A DNA stretch of 64,000 bases from JADYZU01 sp964540965 (GCA_964540965.1 CAZIOT010000018.1:1-64000), one strand, 5' to 3'. Counted from the stretch's first letter, positions 43,017 through 51,400 are shown. The notes: generated from the sequence alone by a model not told the origin. Numbers and translations: made by a program.

Positions 43017-43256
43017 ATGATCGTCTGCCACTGCCAGAACATCAGCGACCGCGACATCAATGCCGCCATCGACTGGATGCGCGCGGCGGATGCGCAGACG
43101 ATCATCACGCCGGGCCGCATCTACAAGGCCCTTGGCAAAAAGGCCGACTGCGGCAGCTGCATGCCGCTTTTCCTCTCCACAGTTTGGAACAATTCTAATA
43201 TGGAGGTGCCTGTGAACCTCCGCGGGCTGCGCTCGCGGACCAGCGCAGGAGGCTGA
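43017..43256 (+). CDS. bfd: Bacterioferritin-associated ferredoxin
   Basis: A 79-residue [2Fe-2S] protein. The cluster ligands are CxC at residues 4 and 6 (MIVCHCQNISDRDI) and CxxC in KKADCGSCMP. Bfd docks on bacterioferritin and reduces its core to release Fe2+. The C-terminal tail (about 20 residues after the cluster domain) is encoded over an Irr-type ICE box and a hairpin that probably control the next gene. It begins 10 bases after the imelysin stop. Confidence 0.93.
   Translation: MIVCHCQNISDRDINAAIDWMRAADAQTIITPGRIYKALGKKADCGSCMPLFLSTVWNNSNMEVPVNLRGLRSRTSAGG
43183..43199 (+). promoter_or_regulatory. Candidate Irr box (ICE) inside bfd, upstream of bfr
   Basis: TTTGGAACAATTCTAAT differs at one position per half from the known iron control element TTTAGAA-N3-TTCTAAA bound by Irr in alphaproteobacteria. 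It is 63 bases before the bfr start and within the bfd reading frame. A GGAGGT...ACCTCC hairpin follows at 43202-43221. Irr represses iron-storage genes under iron limitation, so independent control of bfr is likely. Confidence 0.6.
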
Positions 43257-43261
43257 CCCCC

Positions 43262-43747
43262 ATGAAAGGCGACCCCAAGGTCATCGACTATCTCAACGCC
43301 GGCATCCGGTCGGAACTGACCGCCGTAAGCCAGTATTGGGTGCATTTCCGGCTTCAGGACGACTGGGGCCTTGGCCATATGGCCAGGAAAAGCCGGGCGG
43401 AAAGCATCGAGGAGATGCACCACGCCGACAAGTTCATCCAGCGGGTGATCTTCCTTGAAGGTCATCCGAACCTGCAAAAGCTGGACCCGCTGCGCATCGG
43501 CCAGACTCCGCGCGAAACGCTGGAGTGCGATCTTGCCGCAGAGCGCGAGGCGCGGACCCTCTACAAAGAGGCCCGCGATTACTGCTACAGCGTCGGCGAT
43601 TACGTCACGATGCGCCTGTTCGAGGAGACGATGGCCGATGAAGAAGGCCATATCGACTTCCTCGAGACGCAGCTTGACCTGCACGACAAACTCGGAGCCG
43701 AGCGCTATGCGCAGCTCAATGCGTCAAAGGTGGACGAGGCCGAATAG
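43262..43747 (+). CDS. bfr: Bacterioferritin
   Basis: A 161-residue haem-containing ferritin. All ferroxidase ligands occupy the standard positions: Glu18, Glu51, His54, Glu94, Glu127 and His130. The haem-ligating Met52 is also present (ESIEEMHH). It stores iron as a ferric mineral in a 24-mer and releases it through Bfd, encoded just upstream. A CAGGAGG ribosome site precedes ATG 43262. Its 3' end overlaps the di-heme protein gene by 29 bases. Confidence 0.97.
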   Translation: MKGDPKVIDYLNAGIRSELTAVSQYWVHFRLQDDWGLGHMARKSRAESIEEMHHADKFIQRVIFLEGHPNLQKLDPLRIGQTPRETLECDLAAEREARTLYKEARDYCYSVGDYVTMRLFEETMADEEGHIDFLETQLDLHDKLGAERYAQLNASKVDEAE

Positions 43748-45254
43748 CCTCTGGCTGGTCTCTCTGCTGGCAGCGGGCGTGGCCCTGGGCCAGCCCGCGC
43801 TTCCGGTCCTGACGGACCTGCATCTGACGGTCACGCCCCGCACCGAAGCCGAGCGTGACCGCATCGCCGCCGTGGTGGCGCCGACCGAAGATTTCACCAC
43901 CCCCGAACCGTTCGAGGACAAGCCCGCCGGGGCCGGCACCGTCCGCGCCATGCCGACCGCCGATGCCTTTTCGCAGCCCTCGGCCAATGTCGGCTTTGAT
44001 GGCGAACTGTCGTTCCGCGTCGGAAACGGCCTGTTCCGCAAGCTGTGGGTGCAGGCGCCGACCTCGACCCAGGCCTCGGACGGGCTGGGGCCGTTCTACA
44101 ACGCGCGCGCCTGCCAGTCCTGCCATATCAAGGACGGCCGCGGCCACCCGCCAGAATCGCCCGAGGATGACGCGGTGTCGATCTTCCTGCGCGTCTCGGT
44201 GCCGGGGGGCGAGGCGCCGATGGGCATCGAGGGCTGGCACCCGACCCTGCCCGATCCGGTCTATGGCGGCCAGTTGCAGGACTACGCCACCAGCGGCCTG
44301 CACGCGGAATACCGCTTTGACGTGACCTATGCCGAACATGTGGTCGACCTGTCGGACGGCGAAACCGCCAGCCTGCGGGTGCCGACCTATGCCGCCGCCG
44401 ATCTGGGCTATGGGCCGCTGGCGCCCGGCGCCATGCTGTCGCCGCGCGTCGCGCCGCAGATGATCGGCCTTGGCCTGGTCGAGGCGATCCCGGCCGAGGA
44501 CATCCTTGCCCATGCCGACCCCGACGATCAGGACGGCGACGGCATTTCCGGCCGCGCCAGCATCGTCCCCTCGCTGGAATACGGCACGCCGATGCTGGGC
44601 CGTTTCGGCTGGAAGGCCGGCACGCCCACGGTGCGCCAGCAATCGGCCGATGCCTTTGCCGGCGACATCGGCATCTCGACCCCGCTGCATCCGCAGCCCT
44701 GGGGCGACTGCACCGAGGCGCAGGTGGATTGCCGCGCCGCGCCCATGGGCGACGGCGATGTCCGCGTCACCGAGGCCGATGCCGAGGCGCTGGATCTGGT
44801 CACCTTCTATTCGCGCAACCTTGCCGTGCCGGCACGGCGCGACATCGACGACCCGCAGGTCTTGCGCGGGAAAGAGGTGTTCTATGTCACCGGCTGCATA
44901 TCCTGCCATGTGCCGAAATTCGTCACCGCCCGGCTCGAGGAGGGCAACGCCCAGTCCTTTCAGCTGATCTGGCCCTATTCCGATTTCCTTCTGCACGACA
45001 TGGGGCCGGGTCTGGCCGACAACCGGCCCGAGGGCGTCGCCGACGGGCAGGAATGGCGGACCGCGCCGCTGTGGGGCACGGCGCTGAACGGGCAGGTGAC
45101 CGGGGCCGAGACCTATCTGCACGACGGCCGCGCCCGCAGCCTGCTGGAAGCCGTGCTGTGGCACGGCGGCGAGGCGCAGGCGCAGCGCGACGCCGTGGTG
45201 GCGATGCCGTCCGAGGACCGCGCCGCCCTGATCCGCTATCTGGAAAGCCTGTAG
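43719..45254 (+). CDS. Di-heme c-type oxidoreductase (DHOR/DUF1111, 'thiol oxidoreductase-like')
   Basis: A 511-residue exported protein. A basic N-terminus and hydrophobic core (SLWLVSLLAAGVALG) make the signal peptide. Two c-type haem sites are CQSCH (about residue 131) and CISCH (about 392). NARACQSCHIKDGRG and DGDGISGRAS (a calcium-loop-like segment) fit the DHOR family (PF06537). The family recurs beside imelysins in iron-uptake clusters, perhaps oxidising or reducing iron in the periplasm, but its reaction is not established. ATG 43719, inside bfr, gives a full signal peptide. Confidence 0.88.
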   Translation: MRQRWTRPNSLWLVSLLAAGVALGQPALPVLTDLHLTVTPRTEAERDRIAAVVAPTEDFTTPEPFEDKPAGAGTVRAMPTADAFSQPSANVGFDGELSFRVGNGLFRKLWVQAPTSTQASDGLGPFYNARACQSCHIKDGRGHPPESPEDDAVSIFLRVSVPGGEAPMGIEGWHPTLPDPVYGGQLQDYATSGLHAEYRFDVTYAEHVVDLSDGETASLRVPTYAAADLGYGPLAPGAMLSPRVAPQMIGLGLVEAIPAEDILAHADPDDQDGDGISGRASIVPSLEYGTPMLGRFGWKAGTPTVRQQSADAFAGDIGISTPLHPQPWGDCTEAQVDCRAAPMGDGDVRVTEADAEALDLVTFYSRNLAVPARRDIDDPQVLRGKEVFYVTGCISCHVPKFVTARLEEGNAQSFQLIWPYSDFLLHDMGPGLADNRPEGVADGQEWRTAPLWGTALNGQVTGAETYLHDGRARSLLEAVLWHGGEAQAQRDAVVAMPSEDRAALIRYLESL

Positions 45255-45255
45255 G

Positions 45256-46272
45256 ATGGGCCTTCTCACCCTGCTCTCTGCCGCGGCGCCGCGCCCGCGC
45301 ACCCCGCTTGCCCTCGCCCTCGCGTTCGTCGCAGCCCCCGCCCTTGCCGATGTGACCGAGGTGGTCGAGGCCCATATCCTGCCCGGCGTCGAAGCCTTTG
45401 CCGGTGCCGCCGCCGATCTGGCCATCACGGCGGCAGAGGATTGCAGCCGGACGGCGGTTCTGCCGGTCTATGACCGGGCCTACGACGCCTGGATGCAGAT
45501 CGCCGACCTGCGCCTTGGCCCGTCCGAGGCGGCGCCGCTGACCATCGCCTTCTGGCCCGACGAACGTGGCAGCGGCGCGCGGGCGCTCACCGCGATCCTG
45601 GCCGAAGGCGGGCCGGAACTGACCGATCCGGCCGCCTTCGCCAGCGTATCCGCTGCCGCCCGCGGCTTTCCCGGCCTTGACCTGCTGCTGGGCGACCCCG
45701 ATTTCGCCTATGGCCCGGCCGACCCGGCCTGCACCCTTGTCCGCACCATGACCGCCGACCTGCGCACGCAGGCCGAGGCGCTGGCGCAGGGCTGGCGCGC
45801 CTTTGCCCCCGATCTGGAAACCCCCGGTGCCGCCGGCAATATCGCCTATCTGGATGCCGAAGAGGCGCGGGCGGCGCTTTACACCCAGATCGTCACCGGC
45901 CTGACCCTGACCACCGACACAAGGCTTGCCCGCCCGCTGGGCACCTTCGAACGCCCGCGCCCGACCCGCGCCGAAAGCTGGCGGACGGCGCGGTCGCTGG
46001 CCAATGCGCTGGCCAGCGCGCGGGCGAACTACGCCATGGCGCGGCTTCTGGCCGGGCAAGAGATCGCCGCTGCGGCCAGCGCCTTGGATCAGGTCGAACG
46101 CGCCGCCGCCGCGGTGGCCGACCCCGGCTTTCAGGACATCGCCGACCCGACGGCACGGCTGCGCCTGGAAATCCTCAACCAGCGCATCACCGCGTTGCGT
46201 CTGGCGATCGAGACCGACCTGCCGGCGATCTGGGGCGTCAGCGTCGGGTTCAACGCGCAGGACGGGGATTGA
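45256..46272 (+). CDS. Second imelysin-family protein
   Basis: A 338-residue exported protein (signal ending near AAPALA/DV) with an imelysin-like helical fold: HILPGVEAFAGAAADLAITA, YDAWMQIADLRLGPSE and ALYTQIVTGLTLTTD. The GxHxxE motif of the first imelysin is replaced by a GFPGLDLLLG segment, so metal binding may differ. ATG 45256 lies one base after the DHOR stop. Two hairpins follow its stop codon. Confidence 0.85.
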   Translation: MGLLTLLSAAAPRPRTPLALALAFVAAPALADVTEVVEAHILPGVEAFAGAAADLAITAAEDCSRTAVLPVYDRAYDAWMQIADLRLGPSEAAPLTIAFWPDERGSGARALTAILAEGGPELTDPAAFASVSAAARGFPGLDLLLGDPDFAYGPADPACTLVRTMTADLRTQAEALAQGWRAFAPDLETPGAAGNIAYLDAEEARAALYTQIVTGLTLTTDTRLARPLGTFERPRPTRAESWRTARSLANALASARANYAMARLLAGQEIAAAASALDQVERAAAAVADPGFQDIADPTARLRLEILNQRITALRLAIETDLPAIWGVSVGFNAQDGD

Positions 46273-46275
46273 GAT

Positions 46276-46326
46276 CCAGGACCCTTCTGAAGGGTCCTGG
46301 CAAAAGCCTTTTGAAGGCTTTTTTGC
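46276..46326 (+). terminator. Tandem hairpins after the second imelysin gene
   Basis: The first is an 11-base perfect stem (CCAGGACCCTT pairing with AAGGGTCCTGG around CTG, 46276-46300). The second has AAAAGCCTT pairing with AAGGCTTTT around TTG, followed by T residues (46302-46325), resembling a factor-independent terminator. Transcription into the DUF1513 gene, 24 bases further on, would be attenuated. Confidence 0.7.
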
Positions 46327-46349
46327 GCCAGACGGAAAGGTCACGCAAA

Positions 46350-47420
46350 ATGACGACACGACGCGGTTTCCTTGCCGGGCTTCTGGCCGCCGCCACGCCC
46401 GTGACCGGCTGGGCCGCCGCCGGCAGCCCCGATTTCCTTGCCGCGGCGCAAGACCCCGACGGATCGCAGGCGCTTTACGGCTTCCGCGCCGATGGCTCGC
46501 TTTCCTTCCGCATCCCGCTGCCCGCCCGCGGCCATGCCGGCGCCGCCCATCCGGCAGATCCGGTGGCGGTGTTCTTTGCCCGCCGCCCCGGCACCTTTGC
46601 CCTTGTCCTTGACTGCCGCGACGGCATCGTCACCGCGCAACTGACCCCGCCCGAGGGGCGGCAGTTCAACGGCCATGGCGTCTTCCTTGACGGCGGCGCG
46701 CGGCTGGCCACCTCGGAACAGGTGGCCGAGACCAGCGACGGCGTCATCGGTTTCTGGGACAGCGCGACCTGGCGCCGCATCGGCGAGGCGCCGACCGGCG
46801 GCATCGGCCCGCATGAACTGCGGCTGATGCCGGACGGCGACCGGATAATCGTCGCCAACGGCGGCATCGCCACCGACCCGACCGACCGCACGAAACTGAA
46901 CATCCCCGACATGCGGCCGAACCTGTCGCTGCTGACCGGCGATGGCGCGCTGGTCGACCAGGTGACGCTTGACCCCGCGCTGCACCAGTTGTCGATCCGG
47001 CATCTTGCGGTGGGCGGCGACGGAATGGTCGCGTTTGCCATGCAATGGGAAGGCCCGCCCGATCAGGTGACGCCGCTTCTTGGCCTTTGGCACGGCGGCG
47101 CGCCGGTTCTGGCGCAGGCGCCCGCGGCCGAGGCGGCGCTGATGAACGGCTATGCCGGATCGGTGGCCCTGGCCGGCGACGGGCAATCGGTCGCCATCAC
47201 CTCGCCCCGCGGCGGGCGGGTACAGAGGTTTGCCACCGACGGCACCTTCCTTGACGCCTTCGCCCGCGCCGACATCTGCGGCGCGGCGCCGCTGGGCCCG
47301 GCCCTGATGACCAGCGACGGCGGCGGCGCGCTGATCGCGGTCGAGGGCGGGGTGCCCCGCCTGATCGCCCGGCACCAGACGGCCTGGGACAACCATATCG
47401 TCAGCCGCGGCACCGCCTGA
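46350..47420 (+). CDS. DUF1513 family periplasmic protein
   Basis: A 356-residue protein with an RR-containing (Tat-like) signal, MTTRRGFLAGLLAAATPVTG. The body is a seven-bladed propeller-like repeat: FNGHGVFLDGGARLATSEQ, GIGPHELRLMPDGDRIIVAN and QLSIRHLAVGGDGMVAFAMQ. DUF1513 genes typically travel with imelysin and DHOR genes in iron-uptake loci; function is unknown. ATG 46350 was preferred because an earlier in-frame start would read through the hairpins. Confidence 0.88.
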   Translation: MTTRRGFLAGLLAAATPVTGWAAAGSPDFLAAAQDPDGSQALYGFRADGSLSFRIPLPARGHAGAAHPADPVAVFFARRPGTFALVLDCRDGIVTAQLTPPEGRQFNGHGVFLDGGARLATSEQVAETSDGVIGFWDSATWRRIGEAPTGGIGPHELRLMPDGDRIIVANGGIATDPTDRTKLNIPDMRPNLSLLTGDGALVDQVTLDPALHQLSIRHLAVGGDGMVAFAMQWEGPPDQVTPLLGLWHGGAPVLAQAPAAEAALMNGYAGSVALAGDGQSVAITSPRGGRVQRFATDGTFLDAFARADICGAAPLGPALMTSDGGGALIAVEGGVPRLIARHQTAWDNHIVSRGTA

Positions 47421-47471
47421 AGGGCGGGGTCAGGCCGGCAGCGGCGCGCCGGTCCCGGCGGCAGAGCGGGG

Positions 47472-47516
47472 GCCAGCCCCCGCACCCCCGGGATATTTAT
47501 CGACGTAGAATGAACA
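47472..47516. repeat. Dispersed repeat B, diverged copy 3
   Basis: GGCCAGCCCCCGCACCCCCG followed by GGATATTTATCGACGTAGAA and TG. The ATATTT...GAATGAACAGGG end matches the 19994 copy. It separates the convergent DUF1513 and hmuV genes and can form a GC-rich hairpin. Confidence 0.65.
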
Positions 47517-47519
47517 GGG

Positions 47520-48302
47520 TCAGGACGCCGCCGCCGATTGCGGCAGGATCCAGCGCCCGGCCGCCGGCGCGGTGTTGACCCGCAGCGCGCAGTGATAGGC
47601 CGCCGCCAGATTGGCGTCGGTCAGGATCGCCTCGGGCGTGCCTTCGCCCATGACCCGGCCATCCGACAACAGCGCCACCCGCCCGGCAAACATCGCCGAC
47701 AGGTTGAGGTCGTGCATGACCGCGATCACACCGCCGCCGCCGCGAGCGAAATCGGCCGCGATCTCCATCACGGCAAGCTGGTGGCCGACATCAAGGCTGG
47801 CGACGGGTTCGTCCAGAAACAGCCAGCAGGGTGCGCCGTCGCGTTGCGATCTTGGCACCTGCGCCAGAACGCGAGCAAGCTGCACCCGCTGCTGTTCGCC
47901 GCCCGACAGTTCCTGATACAACCGATGCGCCTTGTCCCCAAGGCCGACGCGGTCCAGCGCCTCTTGCGCGAGACCGATCCGCCAGCCCTCGGCACCGGCC
48001 TGCAGACCAAGGCGCACCACCTCGATCGCGGTGAAGGGAAAGGCCAGCATGGCGGCCTGGGGCAGCACGCCGCGCACCAGCGCCAGATCGCGCGGCTTCA
48101 TCGCCGCCACGTCGCGGCCGTTCAGCCGGACCTGCCCGCGCGAGGGCAGGTCGCGGATCAGCGCCCGCAGGAGCGTGGTCTTGCCCGATCCGTTGGGGCC
48201 GACGATGGCCGTCACCTGCCCGGCATGGGCGGTGAAATCGACGCCGTGCAGCACCGGCCGGCGTCCAAGGGTGACATGCAGGTTGCGCGCTTCGACAGTC
48301 AC
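47520..48302 (-). CDS. hmuV: Hemin ABC transporter ATP-binding protein HmuV
   Basis: A 260-residue ATPase with Walker A GPNGSGKTTLLRALI, signature ELSGGEQQRVQLARVLAQ, Walker B WLFLDEPVASLDV and VIAVMHDLNLSAMFA. HmuV powers haem import through HmuU. The GTG start at 48302 overlaps the hmuU stop (GTGA) and fits the family N-terminus; longer versions read antisense sequence. Last gene of hmuSTUV. Confidence 0.94.
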   Translation of the reverse strand: MTVEARNLHVTLGRRPVLHGVDFTAHAGQVTAIVGPNGSGKTTLLRALIRDLPSRGQVRLNGRDVAAMKPRDLALVRGVLPQAAMLAFPFTAIEVVRLGLQAGAEGWRIGLAQEALDRVGLGDKAHRLYQELSGGEQQRVQLARVLAQVPRSQRDGAPCWLFLDEPVASLDVGHQLAVMEIAADFARGGGGVIAVMHDLNLSAMFAGRVALLSDGRVMGEGTPEAILTDANLAAAYHCALRVNTAPAAGRWILPQSAAAS

Positions 48303-49369
48303 AGATCCACAAGCCCCCGTTGCCGCAGCAGAACCCACAGGAACACCGGCGCGCCCAGCACGGCGGTGATAACGCCGATGGGCATTTCGGCGGGGGCGAC
48401 GATGGTGCGGCTGACGGCATCGGCCAGAAGCAGCACCGCGGCCCCGAGCACCGCCGCATCGGGCAGCAGCGAGCGGTGGTCCGGCCCGTTCACCAGCCGC
48501 AGCAGATGCGGCACGACGATGCCGATGAAACCGATGCCGCCCGACACCGCGACCGAGGCGCCGGTCGCCGCGGCGACGGTGATGATGGCCGCCGACTTGA
48601 GCCGCTGCACCGGCACGCCCATATGGCTGGCCGCCGCCTCGCCCAGCGCCAGCGCGTTCAGGCCGCGGGCCAGGAAGGGCGAGGCGGCAAGCGCCAGGAT
48701 GATCACCGGCGCCGCGGCCGCGACCTTGGTCCAGGTCGCCCCGGCAAGCGAGCCGAGGCCCCAGAAGGTCAGGTCGCGCAACTGCCGGTCATCGGCGATA
48801 TAGACCATGACCCCGATCACCGCGCCGGCAAGCGCGGCAATGGCGATCCCGGCCAGAAGCATGGTCGCGATCGAGGTGCGCCCCGACCGGGTGGCGACCG
48901 AATATAGAAGGATCGTGGTGACCAGCCCGCCGCCAAAGGCGGCAAGCGGCACCAGCCAGGTGCCGATCATGTCGCGCAGGGCCACCGGCAACAGCCCGCC
49001 CAGAACGATGGTTACAACCGCCCCCAGCCCGGCGCCGGCGCTGACGCCGACCAGCCCCGGATCGGCCAGCGGGTTGCGGAACAGCCCCTGCATCACCGCC
49101 CCGGCCACCGCCAGCGAGGCGCCGACCAGGATGCCCAGCGCCAGCCGCGGCAGGCGGATGTCGAACAGCACCACCCGGTCGGCCACCGCCATTTCCTCGC
49201 CACGCAACCACTGGCCCAGCGTCGCCCAGGCCGAAGTGCCCGAGGCGCCGGTCGACACGCTGACAAACACCGCCAGCGCGAAGAAGGCATAGATGCCGAC
49301 CCGGACCAGCCGGGCCCGGCGTTCGCGCGGTAAAAGAGCCGGCCCGGCGGCCCCGGCCACCACGCTCAT
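48299..49369 (-). CDS. hmuU: Hemin ABC transporter permease HmuU
   Basis: A 356-residue FecCD-family permease with LPRLALGILVGASLAVAGAV, NPLADPGLVGVSAGAGLGAV, NALALGEAAASHMGVP and GIGFIGIVVPHLLRL. It carries haem from HmuT into the cytoplasm. It is coupled by ATGA to hmuT and by GTGA to hmuV. Confidence 0.95.
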   Translation of the reverse strand: MSVVAGAAGPALLPRERRARLVRVGIYAFFALAVFVSVSTGASGTSAWATLGQWLRGEEMAVADRVVLFDIRLPRLALGILVGASLAVAGAVMQGLFRNPLADPGLVGVSAGAGLGAVVTIVLGGLLPVALRDMIGTWLVPLAAFGGGLVTTILLYSVATRSGRTSIATMLLAGIAIAALAGAVIGVMVYIADDRQLRDLTFWGLGSLAGATWTKVAAAAPVIILALAASPFLARGLNALALGEAAASHMGVPVQRLKSAAIITVAAATGASVAVSGGIGFIGIVVPHLLRLVNGPDHRSLLPDAAVLGAAVLLLADAVSRTIVAPAEMPIGVITAVLGAPVFLWVLLRQRGLVDL

Positions 49370-50205
49370 TCGCCTGCGCCGTATAGCGCGTTGTGCAGTT
49401 CCAGCGCCGCCTCGCCGGCCCGCGGGCCAAAGCCGAGCAGGAACAGCCCGTCCATCCGCAGGATCGCGCGGTTCTGCCCCGCCGGGGTCGGCAGCAGCGC
49501 CGGCAACGCGAACAGCTCGTCATTGGCGACCGAAAGATCGCCCTCGCGGTCCATCATCAGCACCAGATCGGGCATCGCGGCCGACACGGCCTCGTCGCTG
49601 ACCTGCTTGTAGCCGTCGATTTCGCCCATCGCGTTGATGCCACCGGCCATGGCGATGATGCCGTCGGCGCCGGTATTGGTGCCCGCCGCCATGATTCGCC
49701 CGCCCTGCAGCGACAGGATGAACAGCACGCGCTTGCGCTCGCCCTCGGGGATCGAGGCGGCGGCGACCGCGGCCGCCTCGAGCGTCGCGGCGGTTTCGGC
49801 ATGAAGCACGGCGGCCTCGTCCTCAAGCCCGAGTGCGGCGCCCACGGCGTCGATGCGCGCCAGCACGCCGGCGGCGTCGCGGGCGACGGGGACCGAAACC
49901 CACGGGATGCCGGCGGCGGTCAGCACGTCCACCGCCTCGGGCGGGCCGGCGTCGGGTTCGGCCAGGATCAGGTCAGGGCCGACGGCGATCACCCCTTCGG
50001 GCGACAGGGCGCGCAGATAGCCCACATCGGGCAGCGCCGTGATCGAATCGGGAAAGGTCGAGGTGGTGTCGCGCGCGATCACCCGGTCGATGGCACCCAG
50101 ATCAAAGACGATCTCGGCCACCGAACCGCCAAGGACAAGGATCCGCTCCTGCGCGTGGACGGCGGGGGCCGCCAGCAGCGCGGCGGCAATCAGGAAATGG
50201 CGCAT
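49366..50205 (-). CDS. hmuT: Periplasmic hemin-binding protein HmuT
   Basis: A 279-residue binding protein with signal peptide (…APAVHAQ/ERI) and the HmuT pattern ILVLGGSVAEIVFDLGAIDR, VIARDTTSTFPDSITALPDV and YLRALSPEGVIAVGPDLI. The conserved tyrosine in VGYLRAL is a typical haem ligand of ShuT/PhuT-type proteins. It passes haem to HmuUV. It overlaps hmuS by one base (TGATG) and hmuU by four. Confidence 0.95.
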   Translation of the reverse strand: MRHFLIAAALLAAPAVHAQERILVLGGSVAEIVFDLGAIDRVIARDTTSTFPDSITALPDVGYLRALSPEGVIAVGPDLILAEPDAGPPEAVDVLTAAGIPWVSVPVARDAAGVLARIDAVGAALGLEDEAAVLHAETAATLEAAAVAAASIPEGERKRVLFILSLQGGRIMAAGTNTGADGIIAMAGGINAMGEIDGYKQVSDEAVSAAMPDLVLMMDREGDLSVANDELFALPALLPTPAGQNRAILRMDGLFLLGFGPRAGEAALELHNALYGAGE

Positions 50206-51263
50206 CAGGCGACCTCAAGGGCATCAAGGGTGGGAAGGGCGTCGACGATACGGCCCCAGTCTGTCCGGCTGTCCTTGCCGGCCTTGGGAATCGGAAACAT
50301 CTGCAGGATGAGGCCGCCCTGGGCGTCGAACGCCTCGATCGAGACGGCGGCGCCGTGGTCGGTCGGCTTGGTCACGGCCCAGACCTGGGCGATATGGTCG
50401 CGCCGCAGGTGCAGGTTGAAGCCGGGGTCCATGACATTCGACCATGGCCCCATCGGCACCAGTTTCTCCACCGGGCCGGAATGGATCTGGATGCAGCCGC
50501 GGTTGCCGACGAAGATCATGATGCCGATCCCGGCATCGCGGCTGGCCGTCAGCGCTGCATCGACGGCATCGGTGCCCAGCGGGCGCGCCCAGGGCGCCCC
50601 GATCATGTGGTAGGCCCCAAGCCGGTTCAGCCCCAGATCCTTGACCAGACCCAGGAACTGGTGCGTGTCGGTCATCGCCTGCCAGCGCGCCGACAGATCG
50701 GCGGCGCGGGCGGGGTCGGTGACCGGCCCCTCGACCGCGCGGCGCGGCTCGACCGGCAAGACCTGCGACTGGTCGTCAAGCCGCAGGTCGGCGACCAGCC
50801 GGTCCCAGGCGAGGATATCCGATCCGGGCCGAAGGAAGATCTTGTGGATGGCATCGCCGGCGGCATCGAACACCTGCAGGCTGCGGCGCACCGATCCGTC
50901 CTCGGCGGTCTTTGCAAAGGCAAAGCCATGCACCCATTGCGCCGGGAAAATCCGCAGGTCGATATCCTCGCCCAGCACGATGCCGGCATGGGGGCCTTCG
51001 TGATAGGGGGTATAGACCCCGACCTTTTCATGGACGCAGCTGTCGTTGCGGGTCAGGCCCATCACCTCGCCCAAAGCCGGCACCAGCGGCAGGATCCGCG
51101 ACGGCGCGGCGGCGATCCGCGTCACGCCCTCGCCCGCAAAGGCGGCGGCAAGCTGGGCTTCGCGGGCACCCAGCCTGTCGGCAAGGTCGCGGTCACGCAT
51201 CTTGGGGTCGTCCGCGCGCGCGGCGCGCAGGGCCTCGGGGGGAGGCAACGGGGTATCGGCCAT
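50205..51263 (-). CDS. hmuS: Hemin-degrading factor HmuS
   Basis: A 352-residue HmuS/ChuX-type cytoplasmic haem-binding protein with two repeated domains: ARSHGVAE-like N-terminus, GEVMGLTRNDSCVHEKVGVY in the first half, and GAPWARPLGTDAVD then GNRGCIQIHSGPVEKLVPMG in the second. Family members shuttle haem and some degrade it to release iron. It is the first gene of hmuSTUV, with a clear upstream promoter overlapping a dyad. Confidence 0.95.
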   Translation of the reverse strand: MADTPLPPPEALRAARADDPKMRDRDLADRLGAREAQLAAAFAGEGVTRIAAAPSRILPLVPALGEVMGLTRNDSCVHEKVGVYTPYHEGPHAGIVLGEDIDLRIFPAQWVHGFAFAKTAEDGSVRRSLQVFDAAGDAIHKIFLRPGSDILAWDRLVADLRLDDQSQVLPVEPRRAVEGPVTDPARAADLSARWQAMTDTHQFLGLVKDLGLNRLGAYHMIGAPWARPLGTDAVDAALTASRDAGIGIMIFVGNRGCIQIHSGPVEKLVPMGPWSNVMDPGFNLHLRRDHIAQVWAVTKPTDHGAAVSIEAFDAQGGLILQMFPIPKAGKDSRTDWGRIVDALPTLDALEVA

Positions 51264-51334
51264 GAGTTCACCTGATTTGTCGGTCGGCGGCTCTGGCTGA
51301 TCCCGCTTCGGAGGCGGAACTGGCTGGATTCTGG

Positions 51335-51354
51335 CCCTCCGGCGAAGCGGAGGG
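51335..51354. other. Hairpin in the hmuS leader
   Basis: CCCTCCG pairs with CGGAGGG around a 6-base loop. It lies between the candidate hmuS promoter and the gene and may influence leader structure. The 51264-51588 gap otherwise contains only the promoter elements and no gene. Confidence 0.4.
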
Positions 51355-51371
51355 GTCGTGGATGCTTGACG

Positions 51372-51400
51372 CTTTTAGTAAGATAACCTAACCGACGCAA
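51372..51400 (-). promoter_or_regulatory. hmuS: Candidate hmuS promoter with embedded dyad
   Basis: On the minus strand the -35 is TTGCGT (51395-51400), the spacer 17 bases and the -10 TAAAAG (51372-51377). The AT-rich 17-mer TTAGTAAGATAACCTAA (51375-51391) spans the spacer and -10, with TTAG/CTAA arms, a placement suited to an iron-responsive repressor. The regulator's identity is not determined. Confidence 0.5.
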
